Source of the DNA: Mycolicibacterium xanthum
GTDB lineage: Bacteria > Actinomycetota > Actinomycetes > Mycobacteriales > Mycobacteriaceae
Reading direction: 5' to 3'
Length of the DNA stretch: 64,000 nt
Assembly: GCF_019710635.1 (NCBI RefSeq)
Contig: NZ_JAIFZS010000061.1
Coordinates: 1 to 64,000 of the forward strand
Below the pieces are notes generated by a model. It ran no database searches and was not told where the DNA came from. It saw only the letters and a list, made by a program, of their open reading frames with translations. Shown here one piece after another: positions 26,339 through 34,420 of this stretch. Each line of letters begins with the position of its first letter. Positions within the stretch are counted from its first letter, which is position 1. The position numbers and the translations under genes were made by a program.

Positions 26339-26773
26339 TCAGAGGCGGGCGGCTCCGGGTCCATCGGCGGCGAGCTTGTCGCCGGGGTTGGCCAGCGCGC
26401 AGGCTTTCAGGCTGAGGCAGCCGCACCCGATGCACCCGGTCAGATTGTCCCGCAGCCGTTGCAGGTGCATGATCCGCTCGTCGAGATCCTCCCGCCAGCC
26501 TGCCGACAGCCGGGCCCAGTCCTTGCTGGTCGCGATCCGGTCAGGCGGCAGCGTCGCCATCGCTTCGCGGATGCGGGTCAGCGGGATGCCCAGCCGCTGG
26601 GACATCCGGATGAACGCCACCCGGCGCAGCGTCTCGCGGGGATAGCGACGCTGATTGCCGCCGGTGCGCCGGCTGCTGATCAGCCCTTCCCGCTCGTAGA
26701 AGTGCAGTGCCGACACCGCGACGCCGCTGCGGGCGGCCATCTCGCCCGGCGTGAGCTCATGCGCCACGTTCAT
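26339..26773 (-). CDS. soxR: SoxR-type redox-sensing MerR regulator
   Basis: A 144-residue MerR-family protein. LTPGEMAARSGVAVSALHFYEREGLI (residues 7-32) is the DNA-binding domain and is nearly identical to E. coli SoxR. CIGCGCLSLKAC near residue 119 is the C-x2-C-x-C-x5-C motif that holds the 2Fe-2S cluster. Redox-active compounds oxidise the cluster and switch the protein. The start at 26773 is chosen because TATGGT lies 7 bases upstream; an ATG at 26785 would sit inside that -10 and inside the operator. It is divergent from arcA. I do not recall an equivalent at this place in M. tuberculosis. Confidence 0.9.
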   Translation of the reverse strand: MNVAHELTPGEMAARSGVAVSALHFYEREGLISSRRTGGNQRRYPRETLRRVAFIRMSQRLGIPLTRIREAMATLPPDRIATSKDWARLSAGWREDLDERIMHLQRLRDNLTGCIGCGCLSLKACALANPGDKLAADGPGAARL

Positions 26774-26775
26774 GA

Positions 26776-26793
26776 CCTCAACCATAGTTGAGG
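26776..26793. promoter_or_regulatory. SoxR-type operator in the soxR/arcA divergent region
   Basis: CCTCAACCATAGTTGAGG has perfect CCTCAA/TTGAGG arms and the 18-base length of the E. coli soxS operator CCTCAAGTTAACTTGAGG. It ends 2 bases before the soxR ATG and covers the soxR -10 (26781-26786), which points to autorepression. It also lies just upstream of the arcA promoter. Confidence 0.75.
26781..26786 (-). promoter_or_regulatory. -10 element of soxR
   Basis: On the minus strand TATGGT, 7 bases before the ATG at 26773, predicts a leaderless soxR transcript whose promoter is buried in the SoxR-type operator. Confidence 0.55.
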
Positions 26794-26806
26794 GTGGGAT
26801 TCGGGT

Positions 26807-26812
26807 TACGGT
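26807..26812 (+). promoter_or_regulatory. -10 element of arcA
   Basis: TACGGT lies 7 bases before the GTG at 26820 and supports that start. The region where a -35 would fall overlaps the right arm of the SoxR-type operator. Confidence 0.5.
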
Positions 26813-26819
26813 GCTAGAC

Positions 26820-28028
26820 GTGACAGGCGCTGGGCTGGGATGCAATTCGGAGGTCGGCACACTGCGGACGGTGATCCTGCACCGTCCCGGTGCCGAGCTG
26901 CAGCGACTGACCCCGCGCAACAACGACACCCTGTTGTTCGACGGGCTGCCCTGGGTGGCCAAGGCCCAGGAGGAGCACGATGCCTTCGCGGCACTGTTGC
27001 GTTCGCGCGGGGTGGAGGTGTTGCTGCTCGGGGACCTGCTCACCGAGGCGCTCGCCAAGAGCGGCGCGGCGCGCATGCACGGCATCTCGGCGGCCGTCGA
27101 CGCCCGCCGCCTCGGTGTCCCGCTGGCGCAGGAACTCTCGGCGTATCTGCGGACCCTCGACGCCGGACCGCTGGCTCACGTGCTGACCGCGGGGATGACC
27201 TTCGACGAGCTGCCGTTCGGGGAGAACGAACTCTCGCTGGTCCGGCGCATGCACCACGGTGGGGACTTCGTCATCGACCCGCTGCCGAATCTGCTGTTCG
27301 CGAGGGACTCGTCGGTGTGGATCGGCCCCCGGGTGGCGATCACCTCGTTGGCCCTGCCCGCCCGCGCGCGGGAGACGTCGCTCACCGATGTGATCTATGC
27401 GCATCACCCTCGGTTCCTCGGGGTGCGCCGGGCCTACGAGTCGCGCTCGGCGCCGGTCGAAGGCGGCGACGTACTGCTGCTCGCTCCCGGAGTGCTGGCG
27501 GTAGGGGTGGGTGAGCGCACCACTCCTGCGGGTGTGGAAGCCCTGGCGCGCAGCCTGTTCGACGACGAACTCGCCCATACCGTGTTGGCGGTGCCGATCG
27601 CGCAGGAGCGCGCCCAGATGCACCTGGACACCGTGTGCACGATGGTCGATGCCGATGCGATGGTCATGTACCCGAACATCGTGGACACGTTGGCGGCGTT
27701 CACCATTCGGCGCGCGGCCGGTGGGGTGACGATCGACGCCGCGGCTCCGTTCGTCGATGCGGCCGCCGATGCGATGGGCATCGCCAAGCTGCGGGTGATC
27801 GACACCGGGCTCGATCCCGTCACCGCCGAGCGTGAGCAGTGGGACGACGGCAACAACACGCTGGCGCTGGCACCCGGCGTGGTGGTGGCCTACGAGCGCA
27901 ACACCGAAACCAATGCCCGGCTTGTCGATTCGGGCATCGAGGTGCTGCCCATCGCTGCTTCGGAACTGGGTACCGGTCGCGGTGGGCCGCGCTGCATGTC
28001 GTGCCCGGCGGCCAGGGATCCGCTCTAG
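26820..28028 (+). CDS. arcA: arginine deiminase
   Basis: A 402-residue enzyme that converts arginine to citrulline and ammonia, the first step of the deiminase route. FVIDPLPNLLFARDSSVWIG near residue 155, VEGGDVLLL near 220, QMHLDTVCTMVD near 268 (catalytic His) and the C-terminal RGGPRCMSCP with the nucleophilic Cys are all present. The length equals that of M. tuberculosis Rv1001 as I recall it when the GTG at 26820 is used. No ornithine transcarbamylase or carbamate kinase gene follows, so it stands alone here as in M. tuberculosis. Confidence 0.93.
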   Translation: MTGAGLGCNSEVGTLRTVILHRPGAELQRLTPRNNDTLLFDGLPWVAKAQEEHDAFAALLRSRGVEVLLLGDLLTEALAKSGAARMHGISAAVDARRLGVPLAQELSAYLRTLDAGPLAHVLTAGMTFDELPFGENELSLVRRMHHGGDFVIDPLPNLLFARDSSVWIGPRVAITSLALPARARETSLTDVIYAHHPRFLGVRRAYESRSAPVEGGDVLLLAPGVLAVGVGERTTPAGVEALARSLFDDELAHTVLAVPIAQERAQMHLDTVCTMVDADAMVMYPNIVDTLAAFTIRRAAGGVTIDAAAPFVDAAADAMGIAKLRVIDTGLDPVTAEREQWDDGNNTLALAPGVVVAYERNTETNARLVDSGIEVLPIAASELGTGRGGPRCMSCPAARDPL

Positions 28029-28043
28029 GTTTCCGCCGGGCGT

Positions 28044-28064
28044 GCATTCCCCGTACGGGAATGC
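28044..28064. terminator. stem-loop between convergent arcA and pmt
   Basis: GCATTCCC and GGGAATGC form a perfect 8-base stem around a 5-base CGTAC loop, 15 bases after the arcA stop and 36 bases beyond the pmt stop. There is no T-run, which is usual for mycobacteria. It may act in both directions. Confidence 0.55.
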
Positions 28065-28100
28065 TTCTGCGACGACGGTGGCAGCACGCTCGGCGCCGGA

Positions 28101-29654
28101 CTAACGCCAGGACGGCAGCCAGATCTGCATGTTCCAGGTGGCCTGCGAGATCGGCAGCCCGGTAAGGATCGGGTACATCCACGCGAAGTTCGTGATCACC
28201 AGCGCCACATAGCAACACGTCACCAGCAACCCGAGCGTTCGGCGCTCCGCGTTCTGGCCGGGTTTGTAGAGGATGTCGCCGAGGATCATCGCGATGATCA
28301 TCGCCAGGAACGGCGCCATGGTCGCGGCGTAGAAGAAGTACATCTGCCGGTCGATGTCGGCGAACCACGGCAGGAAACCGGCGCCGTACCCGACCAGCAG
28401 TGCGGCGTAGCGCCAGTCGCGCTTGACGAACGCCCGCCACACCGCCCAGGCCAGCACCGGAACCGCGATGAACCACATCGCCGGGGTTCCGACCAGCATC
28501 ACCGCCTTCACGCACGACTGCGCCCCGCAGCCGGGCACGTTCTCGGTGTCGATCGCGTAGAGCACCGGGCGTAGCGACATCGGCCAGGTCCACGGTTTGG
28601 ACTCCCACGGATGGTGGTTGCCGTCGGCGTTGGTCAGCCCGGAGTGGAACCGGTACACGCCGTAGGTGTAGTGCCACAGCGAGCGCACCGCGTCGGGAAT
28701 CGGCAGCACACTGTCGGGCCCGATGGACCGTCCCACCTCGTAGCGGTTGATCCCGGTTTCCGAGGCGAACCACGCGGCGTAGGAACCCAGGTACACGCCG
28801 AACGGGATCAGCACCAGCGCATACAGGGCGGGCCCGACGTCGCGGCGCAACGTGCCCAGCCACGGGCGCGGGACACGGTACTGTTTGCGCGCGGCCACGT
28901 CGAAGGCCACCGTCATCAGGCCGAAGAACAGCACGAAATACAGCCCGGACCATTTCGTCGCGCACGCCAGCCCGAGCAACACCCCGGCGCCGAACCGCCA
29001 CCACCGCACCCCGAGCCGCGGTCCCCACGCCGTCTCGGCGATGCGGCCCCCCAGCAGCGCGGCGTGCATGCGCTCGCGGACCTGGTCGCGGTCGACGATC
29101 AGGCAGCCGAACGCGGCGACGACGAACATCACCAGGAACCCGTCCAGCAACGCGGTGCGCGCGGTCACGAAGCTGACGCCGTCGGCGATCACCAGAAGCC
29201 CGGCGATGCCGCCGACCAGCGTGGAGCGGCTGATCCGCCGGGCGATGCGGACCACCAGAAGCACCATCACGACACCGCAGACCGCGCCGGAGAACCGCCA
29301 ACCGAGCCCGTTGTAGCCGAACAGCGCCTCGCCGAGGGCGATCAACTGCTTGCCGACCGGCGGGTGCACCACCAGCCCGTACCCGGGGTTGTCCTCCACC
29401 CCGTGGTTGTGCAGCATCTGCCAGGCCTGCGGCGCGTAGTGCTTCTCGTCGAAGATCGGCGTGCCCGCGTCGGTCGGTGACCCGAGATTGAGGAATCGGG
29501 TGATGGCGGCCAGCGCGGTGATCACCGCCGTCATCGCCCAGCCCTGCAGCCGGTCGACGGGTCCGAAATCGGCGACCGGAACCACCGGGCCCGGGCTGAT
29601 GACCGGGGCCGCGTGCCGGCCGGCGGCGCGTTCGACGGCAGGGGCGGCGGTCAC
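28101..29654 (-). CDS. pmt: dolichyl-phosphate-mannose--protein mannosyltransferase (GT39)
   Basis: A 517-residue polytopic membrane enzyme that O-mannosylates exported proteins using polyprenyl-phosphate mannose. The first outer loop carries TPIFDEKHYAPQAWQM, whose Asp-Glu pair is the catalytic motif of bacterial PMTs, and HPPVGKQLIALGEALFG follows. About eleven hydrophobic segments are visible. It matches M. tuberculosis Rv1002c in position and is slightly longer at the N-terminus. The GTG at 29654 is supported by a TACGAT element 7 bases upstream. Divergent from rsmI; convergent with arcA. Confidence 0.92.
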   Translation of the reverse strand: MTAAPAVERAAGRHAAPVISPGPVVPVADFGPVDRLQGWAMTAVITALAAITRFLNLGSPTDAGTPIFDEKHYAPQAWQMLHNHGVEDNPGYGLVVHPPVGKQLIALGEALFGYNGLGWRFSGAVCGVVMVLLVVRIARRISRSTLVGGIAGLLVIADGVSFVTARTALLDGFLVMFVVAAFGCLIVDRDQVRERMHAALLGGRIAETAWGPRLGVRWWRFGAGVLLGLACATKWSGLYFVLFFGLMTVAFDVAARKQYRVPRPWLGTLRRDVGPALYALVLIPFGVYLGSYAAWFASETGINRYEVGRSIGPDSVLPIPDAVRSLWHYTYGVYRFHSGLTNADGNHHPWESKPWTWPMSLRPVLYAIDTENVPGCGAQSCVKAVMLVGTPAMWFIAVPVLAWAVWRAFVKRDWRYAALLVGYGAGFLPWFADIDRQMYFFYAATMAPFLAMIIAMILGDILYKPGQNAERRTLGLLVTCCYVALVITNFAWMYPILTGLPISQATWNMQIWLPSWR

Positions 29655-29661
29655 GGTTGCG

Positions 29662-29671
29662 ATCGTAGGCT
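29662..29671. promoter_or_regulatory. overlapping divergent -10 elements of pmt and rsmI
   Basis: In ATCGTAGGCT the minus-strand TACGAT (29662-29667) is the pmt -10 and the plus-strand TAGGCT (29666-29671) is the rsmI -10. They share the TA at 29666-29667. Each lies exactly 7 bases from its start codon, so both transcripts would be leaderless and would compete for one site. Confidence 0.6.
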
Positions 29672-29678
29672 GTCTGCC

Positions 29679-30515
29679 ATGACGGCCGGACGACTGCTCA
29701 TCGGCGCCACGCCGCTGGGGCAGCCCTCGGATGCCTCGCCGCGGCTGGTGCGGGCGCTGGGCAGCGCCGACGTGGTCGCCGCCGAGGACACCCGGCGGGT
29801 GCGGACGCTGGCGCAGGCGCTGGAGGTCCTGATCGCCGGGCGGGTGGTCAGCCTGTTCGACCAGAACGAGGCGTCGCGGGTGCCCGCGCTGGTCGACGAC
29901 ATCCGCGGCGGCGCGACGGTGCTGCTGGTCAGCGACGCCGGCATGCCGTTGATCAGCGATCCCGGCTACCGCCTGGTCTCCGCCTGCGCCGAACAGGGGC
30001 TCGCGGTGCAGTGCCTGCCCGGTCCGTCGGCGGTGACGACGGCGCTGGCGGTCGCCGGGCTGCCGTCGGAGCGGTTCTGCTTCGAGGGTTTCGCCCCTCG
30101 CAAGCAGTCGGCACGCGCGACGTGGCTGCAGTCCCTCGCGGCCGAGGCCCGGACCTGTGTGTTCTTCGAGTCGCCCCGCCGGTTGGCCGAATGCCTGGCC
30201 GACGCCGTCGAGGTGCTCGGTGCCGACCGGCGGGCCGTGGTCTGTCGTGAACTGACCAAGACCCACGAGGAGATCGTGCGGGGCACGCTCGGTGAGCTGG
30301 CTGACTGGGCGGCCGGCGGCGTGCTGGGCGAGGTCACCGTGGTGCTCGCGGGCGCCACCCCCAGGCCGGACCCGGATGCACTGGTCGACGAGGTGAACCG
30401 GCTGGTCGAAGACGGTATGCGGGTCAAGGACGCGTGTGCGCAGGTGATCTCCGCCAATCCCGGCGCGCCGTCGCGGCGTGAGCTCTACGATGCGGTCCTG
30501 CGCTCGCGCGACTGA
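29679..30515 (+). CDS. rsmI: 16S rRNA 2'-O-methyltransferase (C1402)
   Basis: A 278-residue SAM-dependent methyltransferase of the tetrapyrrole-methylase fold that methylates the ribose of C1402 in 16S rRNA. LLIGATPLGQPSDASPR, AAEDTRRVRTL, LVSDAGMPLISDPGYRLV (around residue 85) and LPGPSAVTTALAVAGLPS are the family signatures, and ELTKTHEEIVRGTLGEL follows. It is divergent from pmt, as in M. tuberculosis Rv1003. Confidence 0.92.
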   Translation: MTAGRLLIGATPLGQPSDASPRLVRALGSADVVAAEDTRRVRTLAQALEVLIAGRVVSLFDQNEASRVPALVDDIRGGATVLLVSDAGMPLISDPGYRLVSACAEQGLAVQCLPGPSAVTTALAVAGLPSERFCFEGFAPRKQSARATWLQSLAAEARTCVFFESPRRLAECLADAVEVLGADRRAVVCRELTKTHEEIVRGTLGELADWAAGGVLGEVTVVLAGATPRPDPDALVDEVNRLVEDGMRVKDACAQVISANPGAPSRRELYDAVLRSRD

Positions 30516-30529
30516 GGTGAGCGGATGCT

Positions 30530-30942
30530 GTGGCCGAGGGGGATGGGTCCGTGGCGCTTCCCGCGTTGGTGCTCGTTCACGGTGGCGGACACGCCGCCGA
30601 CTGCTGGGATCTGACCATCGACGAGGTCGCGCGGTTGGCTCCGGAGCCGAACGGAATGTCAAGCAGTCAAAGACGATTCAACCTGGAACGGCTTGTCGAC
30701 GAGTCCACCCGGGTGATCAGCGAGCGGGTCTCGCGCCAGGGCATGCCCGCCGATGTTCCGCGCACGTGGATCCTGACCGGGCGTGATCGCGCCCTCGCCC
30801 CGAAGGCTCAGCGGAAGAGTATCGAGGCGCTCGGTGGGGTGCAGACCTCATCGAGTTGGATACCTGTCACAGCCTGATGATCAGCGAGCCCGCGCGACTT
30901 GCGGAGATCCTGGTCGATCGGTGCCGGCGCCATGACCGATGA
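30530..30942 (+). pseudogene. alpha/beta hydrolase remnant with internal deletion and frameshift
   Basis: The start reads VALPALVLVHGGGHAADCWD (from the GTG at 30551), the first strand and oxyanion loop of an alpha/beta hydrolase. After about 32 codons it jumps to NGMSSSQRRFNLERL and PRTWILTGRDRALAPKAQR, which belong to the last third of the fold. The middle, including the GxSxG nucleophile elbow, is missing (roughly 110 codons compared with a usual 230-240). Near 30843 the frame shifts: one missing base separates GGVQT from LIELDTCHSLMISEP, which continues in the next frame to a TGA at 30940-30942. The gene is therefore dead. Its tail overlaps the end of pabB on the other strand. Confidence 0.75.
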
Positions 30943-32143
30943 CCGGCGCCGCCTTGTGCAGGCACTCGTCCCACTCGCGGGCCGGGTCGGAATCCGCGGT
31001 GATTCCCCCGCCGACCCCGAGCACGGCGGTGCCGTCGGCGGCGAACTCCACGGTGCGGATCGCGACGTTGAGCTCGCAGCCCGCCACCGGTGAGGCCAGC
31101 CCGACCGTGCCGCAGTAAACCCCGCGCCGGTGCGGTTCCCAGCCGGTGAGCAGCTCACGGGCCCGCGCCTTCGGCGTACCCGTGACCGAGGCCGGCGGGA
31201 ACGTGGCGTCCAGCACCGCGGCCATCGGAAGCTCGCGAGGCACCTCGGCCGACACCGTCGACACCAGATGCCACACCCCCGGCGCGGGCCGCACCACCAA
31301 CAACTCGGGCACCGACACCGACCCGATCCGCGCAACCCGGCCCAGGTCGTTGCGGACCAGGTCGACGATCATGATGTTCTCGGCGACGTCCTTGACCGAT
31401 TCCAGCAGTCCGGCCGGATCCGCGGACGCGGGCAGCGTGCCCTTGATCGGGCTGGACGTGACGGTGCTCCCGCGCCGGGACAGGAACAGCTCCGGCGACA
31501 GGGAGGCGACCGCCCCCCAGCCACCGGCCAGGAACGCCGCGCGGGCCGGTGCGGTCCGTGCCACCGCGTCGGCGAAGTAGTCGACGGGCCGCCCGCGCAG
31601 GGCGCCGGCGAACCGGGTGCAGACGCAGGCCTGATACACCTCGCCGGCGGCGATGGCATCCAGACACTCGAGCACGCCGCGGTGATGCGCCGCGCGATCG
31701 GCCGCCCCCCACGTCACCGTGGCGTCACGCCGTGCCGGTGGCGCCTGCAGTGCATCGTGGAGCCAGTCGGAAACGCCGCAACCCGAAAGGCTCTCGTGCC
31801 ACCAGAAGCCGTCGGCGTCGCACCGCAGCACCTCGTCGGACCAGCCGCCCGCGGCCTCCGGGATACGGGGCCCGAGCCCGTCGGCGCCGGGATCGGGATA
31901 GGACAGGTAGCCGAACCAGCCGCCGCCGACGGGTCCGTCGGCACGCTCACCGGGCGCCACATCGAACACCGCGTCGGGCGGGACCTCGGCCGCGGGCAAC
32001 GTCGGTGCGACCACCGCGCGCGACCCGAACCACTCACCGATCAGCGCGGCCGGCGGCGCCAGGCCCAGCCGGATGGTGGCGCCGGCCAGGGCGCGAAGCA
32101 CCGACGGGGCGTCGCCCAGGTCGCCGAGCCGCTCGATGCGCAC
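30881..32143 (-). CDS. pabB: aminodeoxychorismate synthase component I
   Basis: A 420-residue chorismate-binding enzyme that, with a glutamine amidotransferase, makes aminodeoxychorismate for folate. AAGEVYQACVCTRFAG, SPIKGTLPASADPAG, DLVRNDLGRVARIGSV, TFPPASVTGTPKARA and RGVYCGTVGLASP are the family blocks in order. The start is a GTG with GGAAGG 8 bases ahead. The last residues, after HKAAPVIG, run into the tail of the decayed hydrolase gene, so the C-terminus may have been extended by that event. It corresponds to M. tuberculosis Rv1005c; no pabA gene is present in the window. Confidence 0.88.
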   Translation of the reverse strand: MRIERLGDLGDAPSVLRALAGATIRLGLAPPAALIGEWFGSRAVVAPTLPAAEVPPDAVFDVAPGERADGPVGGGWFGYLSYPDPGADGLGPRIPEAAGGWSDEVLRCDADGFWWHESLSGCGVSDWLHDALQAPPARRDATVTWGAADRAAHHRGVLECLDAIAAGEVYQACVCTRFAGALRGRPVDYFADAVARTAPARAAFLAGGWGAVASLSPELFLSRRGSTVTSSPIKGTLPASADPAGLLESVKDVAENIMIVDLVRNDLGRVARIGSVSVPELLVVRPAPGVWHLVSTVSAEVPRELPMAAVLDATFPPASVTGTPKARARELLTGWEPHRRGVYCGTVGLASPVAGCELNVAIRTVEFAADGTAVLGVGGGITADSDPAREWDECLHKAAPVIGHGAGTDRPGSPQVARAR

Positions 32144-32195
32144 CGAATCAGCCTTCCCTGCGGGGCGAGCAGACGCAAAGTCGCCCCGCTAACGC

Positions 32196-32300
32196 CCTAT
32201 CGGGCCCCGGCCGCTACCGCCCCATCGGGCCCGGCTGCTACCGCCCTATCGGGCCCGGCTGCTACCGCCCTATCGGGCCCGGCTGCTACCGCCCTATCGG
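32196..32300. repeat. 24-base tandem repeat covering the sigma factor stop codon
   Basis: Units start near 32196 (25 bases, slightly diverged), 32221, 32245 and 32269, with a partial unit from 32293. The core reads CCTATCGGGCCCGGCTGCTA followed by CCGC. On the minus strand each unit encodes PIGR followed by a TAG stop, so the array is a repeated copy of the last codons and stop of the sigma factor gene. It contains the self-complementary GGGCCC in every unit. Copy number is likely to vary between strains. Confidence 0.85.
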
Positions 32301-33182
32301 GCGGGGCACCGTGACGGTGGCCAGCTTCTCCGGGTTGCGCATCGCGTAGAAGTTGGCGATCTTCCCGTCGACCACCTCGAAGGACACCACACCCTCGAGG
32401 TGGTCGCCGGTGTAGAGCACCAGCGCGGGGGAGCTGTTGTACACCGCCGGTTCCACCCGCCCGTCGGGGCCGCCCAACCGCACCAGCCCGAGGATCAACC
32501 GGGCCACCCGCTCGGCGCCGGCCACCGGCCTGCGCGCGGCACTGACCTTGCCGTCGCTGTCGGCGGTCCACACCACGTCGGGGGCCAGCATGGCCATCAG
32601 CCCGTCGAGGTCGCCGGTGGCGGCCGCGGCGAAGAAGCGTGCGGTGAGCTCGCTGGAGATCTCGGGTGCGACGGGCTCGAAACGCCGGCGCCGCGAGTGG
32701 ACGTGCTCGCGGGCCCGGTGGGCCATCTGACGCACCGCCGCAGGCGACTTCCCGATCGCCGAGGCGATCTCGTCGTGGCCGAACCCGAACACCTCGTGCA
32801 GCACGAACACCGCACGCTCGTCGGGGCTCAGCGTTTCGAGCACCACCAGCATCGCCATCGACACCGATTCGGCCAGCACCACGTCGGCCGACGCATCCTG
32901 CTCGGTCAGCAGCGGCTCGGGCAGCCACGGCCCGACGTAGTCCTCCCGGCGGCGCGACTGCGCGCGCAGCGCGTTGAGTGCCTGCCGGGTGACGAGCTTG
33001 GCCAGGTAGGCCTTCGTGTCGGCCACGGTGGCCAGCTCCACCCCGGCCCAGCGCAGGTAGCTCTCCTGCAGGACGTCGTCGGATTCGTTTGCGCTGCCCA
33101 GGATTTCGTAGGCGATCGTGAACAGCAGCGGGCGCAGATGGGTGAACCTCTCGGCGTGTTCGTCGCCCGGTGCCGCGGTCAT
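32286..33182 (-). CDS. ECF41-type RNA polymerase sigma factor (SigJ-like) with SnoaL-like C-terminal domain
   Basis: A 298-residue sigma factor. Region 2 spans about residues 12-80 (HLRPLLFTIAYEILGSANESDD), region 4 about 108-165 (LETLSPDERAVFVLHEVFGFGHDEIA), and a SnoaL-like domain fills 180-295. The C-terminal segments DSDGKV and NPEKL correspond to the DGGGKV and NPDKL motifs that define the ECF41 group, where this domain controls activity without an anti-sigma factor. The ATG overlaps the stop of the upstream FAD oxidoreductase (ATGA), the usual ECF41 partner type. The last codons lie in a tandem repeat. Confidence 0.88.
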   Translation of the reverse strand: MTAAPGDEHAERFTHLRPLLFTIAYEILGSANESDDVLQESYLRWAGVELATVADTKAYLAKLVTRQALNALRAQSRRREDYVGPWLPEPLLTEQDASADVVLAESVSMAMLVVLETLSPDERAVFVLHEVFGFGHDEIASAIGKSPAAVRQMAHRAREHVHSRRRRFEPVAPEISSELTARFFAAAATGDLDGLMAMLAPDVVWTADSDGKVSAARRPVAGAERVARLILGLVRLGGPDGRVEPAVYNSSPALVLYTGDHLEGVVSFEVVDGKIANFYAMRNPEKLATVTVPRPIGR

Positions 33183-34369
33183 CGGGCCGCCGCCGCCACG
33201 TCGGCCGTCTTGTCGCCGCGGTCGGGTCCCTTCAGCGACCGGTAGGAGCCCGGCTTGGCGGCCTCACCGGACAGCCATCTGACCGTGAACCGGCACACCC
33301 GTTCCTTGACGAACGCGCCTGCGCGGCCGCCGATGTAGAGGTTCAGCGGGGTGTCGTCGCGGCGCTGGACCTGCACGGTTCCCCTGCCGCGGCCCAGGCT
33401 GATGCACTGGCCCGTCATCGGCACCGTCGCCGGTGCGGGGTCGGCACCCGCGACGCGGGCCAGCACCGTCTCGGCGGCCTGGGCGCCCAGCGGCAGCGCG
33501 GCCTGGCAGCTCATCCGGTAGGGCTGGTTCGACGGCGCCGCGGCGTCCCCGGCGGCGACGATGCGCTCATCGTCGACACTGGTGAGCGTCTCGTCGGTGA
33601 CCAGCCGCCCGGCCGCGTCGGTGGTCAGCCCGCTGGCGGCGGCCAGCCCGGGCACCCCGAACCCGGCGGTCCAGACCGTGGCGTGGCTGGGCAGGATCCG
33701 CCCGTCGGCGAGCACGACATGGTCGGGGCCGACCGCGGTCACCGTCGCATCCGGCCCGTCGACGATGCCGACCCCCAGCCTGCGCATCGCCCGGACGACC
33801 GAGCCGCGGGCCGGCCCGCTCAGCGACGCCCCGACGACGCTGTCCACCACGGTGACCGCGCGGCCCGTCCCGGCGAGTTCGGTGGCCGCCTCGATGCCGG
33901 TCAGGCCGGCGCCGATTACGACGATCGGGGCCTGTTTCGGCACATCGGCCAGCCGCCGGCGCAGCCGTTGCGCCTGCTCCAATTCGGCGATCGGGTAGGC
34001 GAATTCGGTTGCCCCCGGCACCGCGGCCGCGACCGTGCCGGTGCTTCCGACCGCGTAGACCAGGTGGTCGTAGTCCAGGGTGGTGCCGGAGGACAGCGTC
34101 GCCCGGCGCGCCGCCGCGTCGATGCGCTCGGCACTGTCGACGATGACGCGCACGGCGGCGTTGAGCACAGTCGAATACTCCTGCACCGCGACCGCGGTGT
34201 CCGGCCGGTCGGCGGCCACCAGTTGGTGCAGCCGGATCCGTTCGACGAACTTCGGCCGCGGATTGATCAGCGTGACATCGACTCCGCCGTGCCCGGTCAG
34301 CCGATTGGCCGCCATCACGCCGGCGTATCCACCGCCTATCACGACGACGTGGATCTGCTTCGGGGTCAT
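33179..34369 (-). CDS. FAD/NAD(P)-dependent oxidoreductase (type II NADH dehydrogenase-like)
   Basis: A 396-residue flavoprotein. HVVVIGGGYAGVMAANRL (residues 7-24) is the FAD-binding Rossmann loop, IVVIGAGLTGIEAATEL near 148 the NAD(P) loop, and TSVDDERIVAAGDAAAP near 275 the second FAD contact. The 30-residue C-terminal amphipathic region resembles that of membrane-associated NDH-2 enzymes. AAGGAGG stands 5 bases before the ATG, which settles the start. It is the first gene of the pair with the ECF41 sigma factor, and the promoter motif upstream suggests that this sigma factor drives both. The substrate is unknown. Confidence 0.85.
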   Translation of the reverse strand: MTPKQIHVVVIGGGYAGVMAANRLTGHGGVDVTLINPRPKFVERIRLHQLVAADRPDTAVAVQEYSTVLNAAVRVIVDSAERIDAAARRATLSSGTTLDYDHLVYAVGSTGTVAAAVPGATEFAYPIAELEQAQRLRRRLADVPKQAPIVVIGAGLTGIEAATELAGTGRAVTVVDSVVGASLSGPARGSVVRAMRRLGVGIVDGPDATVTAVGPDHVVLADGRILPSHATVWTAGFGVPGLAAASGLTTDAAGRLVTDETLTSVDDERIVAAGDAAAPSNQPYRMSCQAALPLGAQAAETVLARVAGADPAPATVPMTGQCISLGRGRGTVQVQRRDDTPLNLYIGGRAGAFVKERVCRFTVRWLSGEAAKPGSYRSLKGPDRGDKTADVAAAAR

Positions 34370-34420
34370 CCCGTCCTCCTTCGGTGTGGCCGACTCCGCA
34401 TCGAGTCGGGCTGACCTCAA

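Noticed and set aside
30551..30877. Small intact hydrolase
   Set aside because: The nucleophile elbow and central strands are absent and the C-terminal sequence continues in a different frame, so a pseudogene explains it better.
32196..32300. Possible CRISPR array
   Set aside because: The 24-base units are directly adjacent with no spacers, only about four copies exist, and there are no cas genes; it is a simple tandem repeat.
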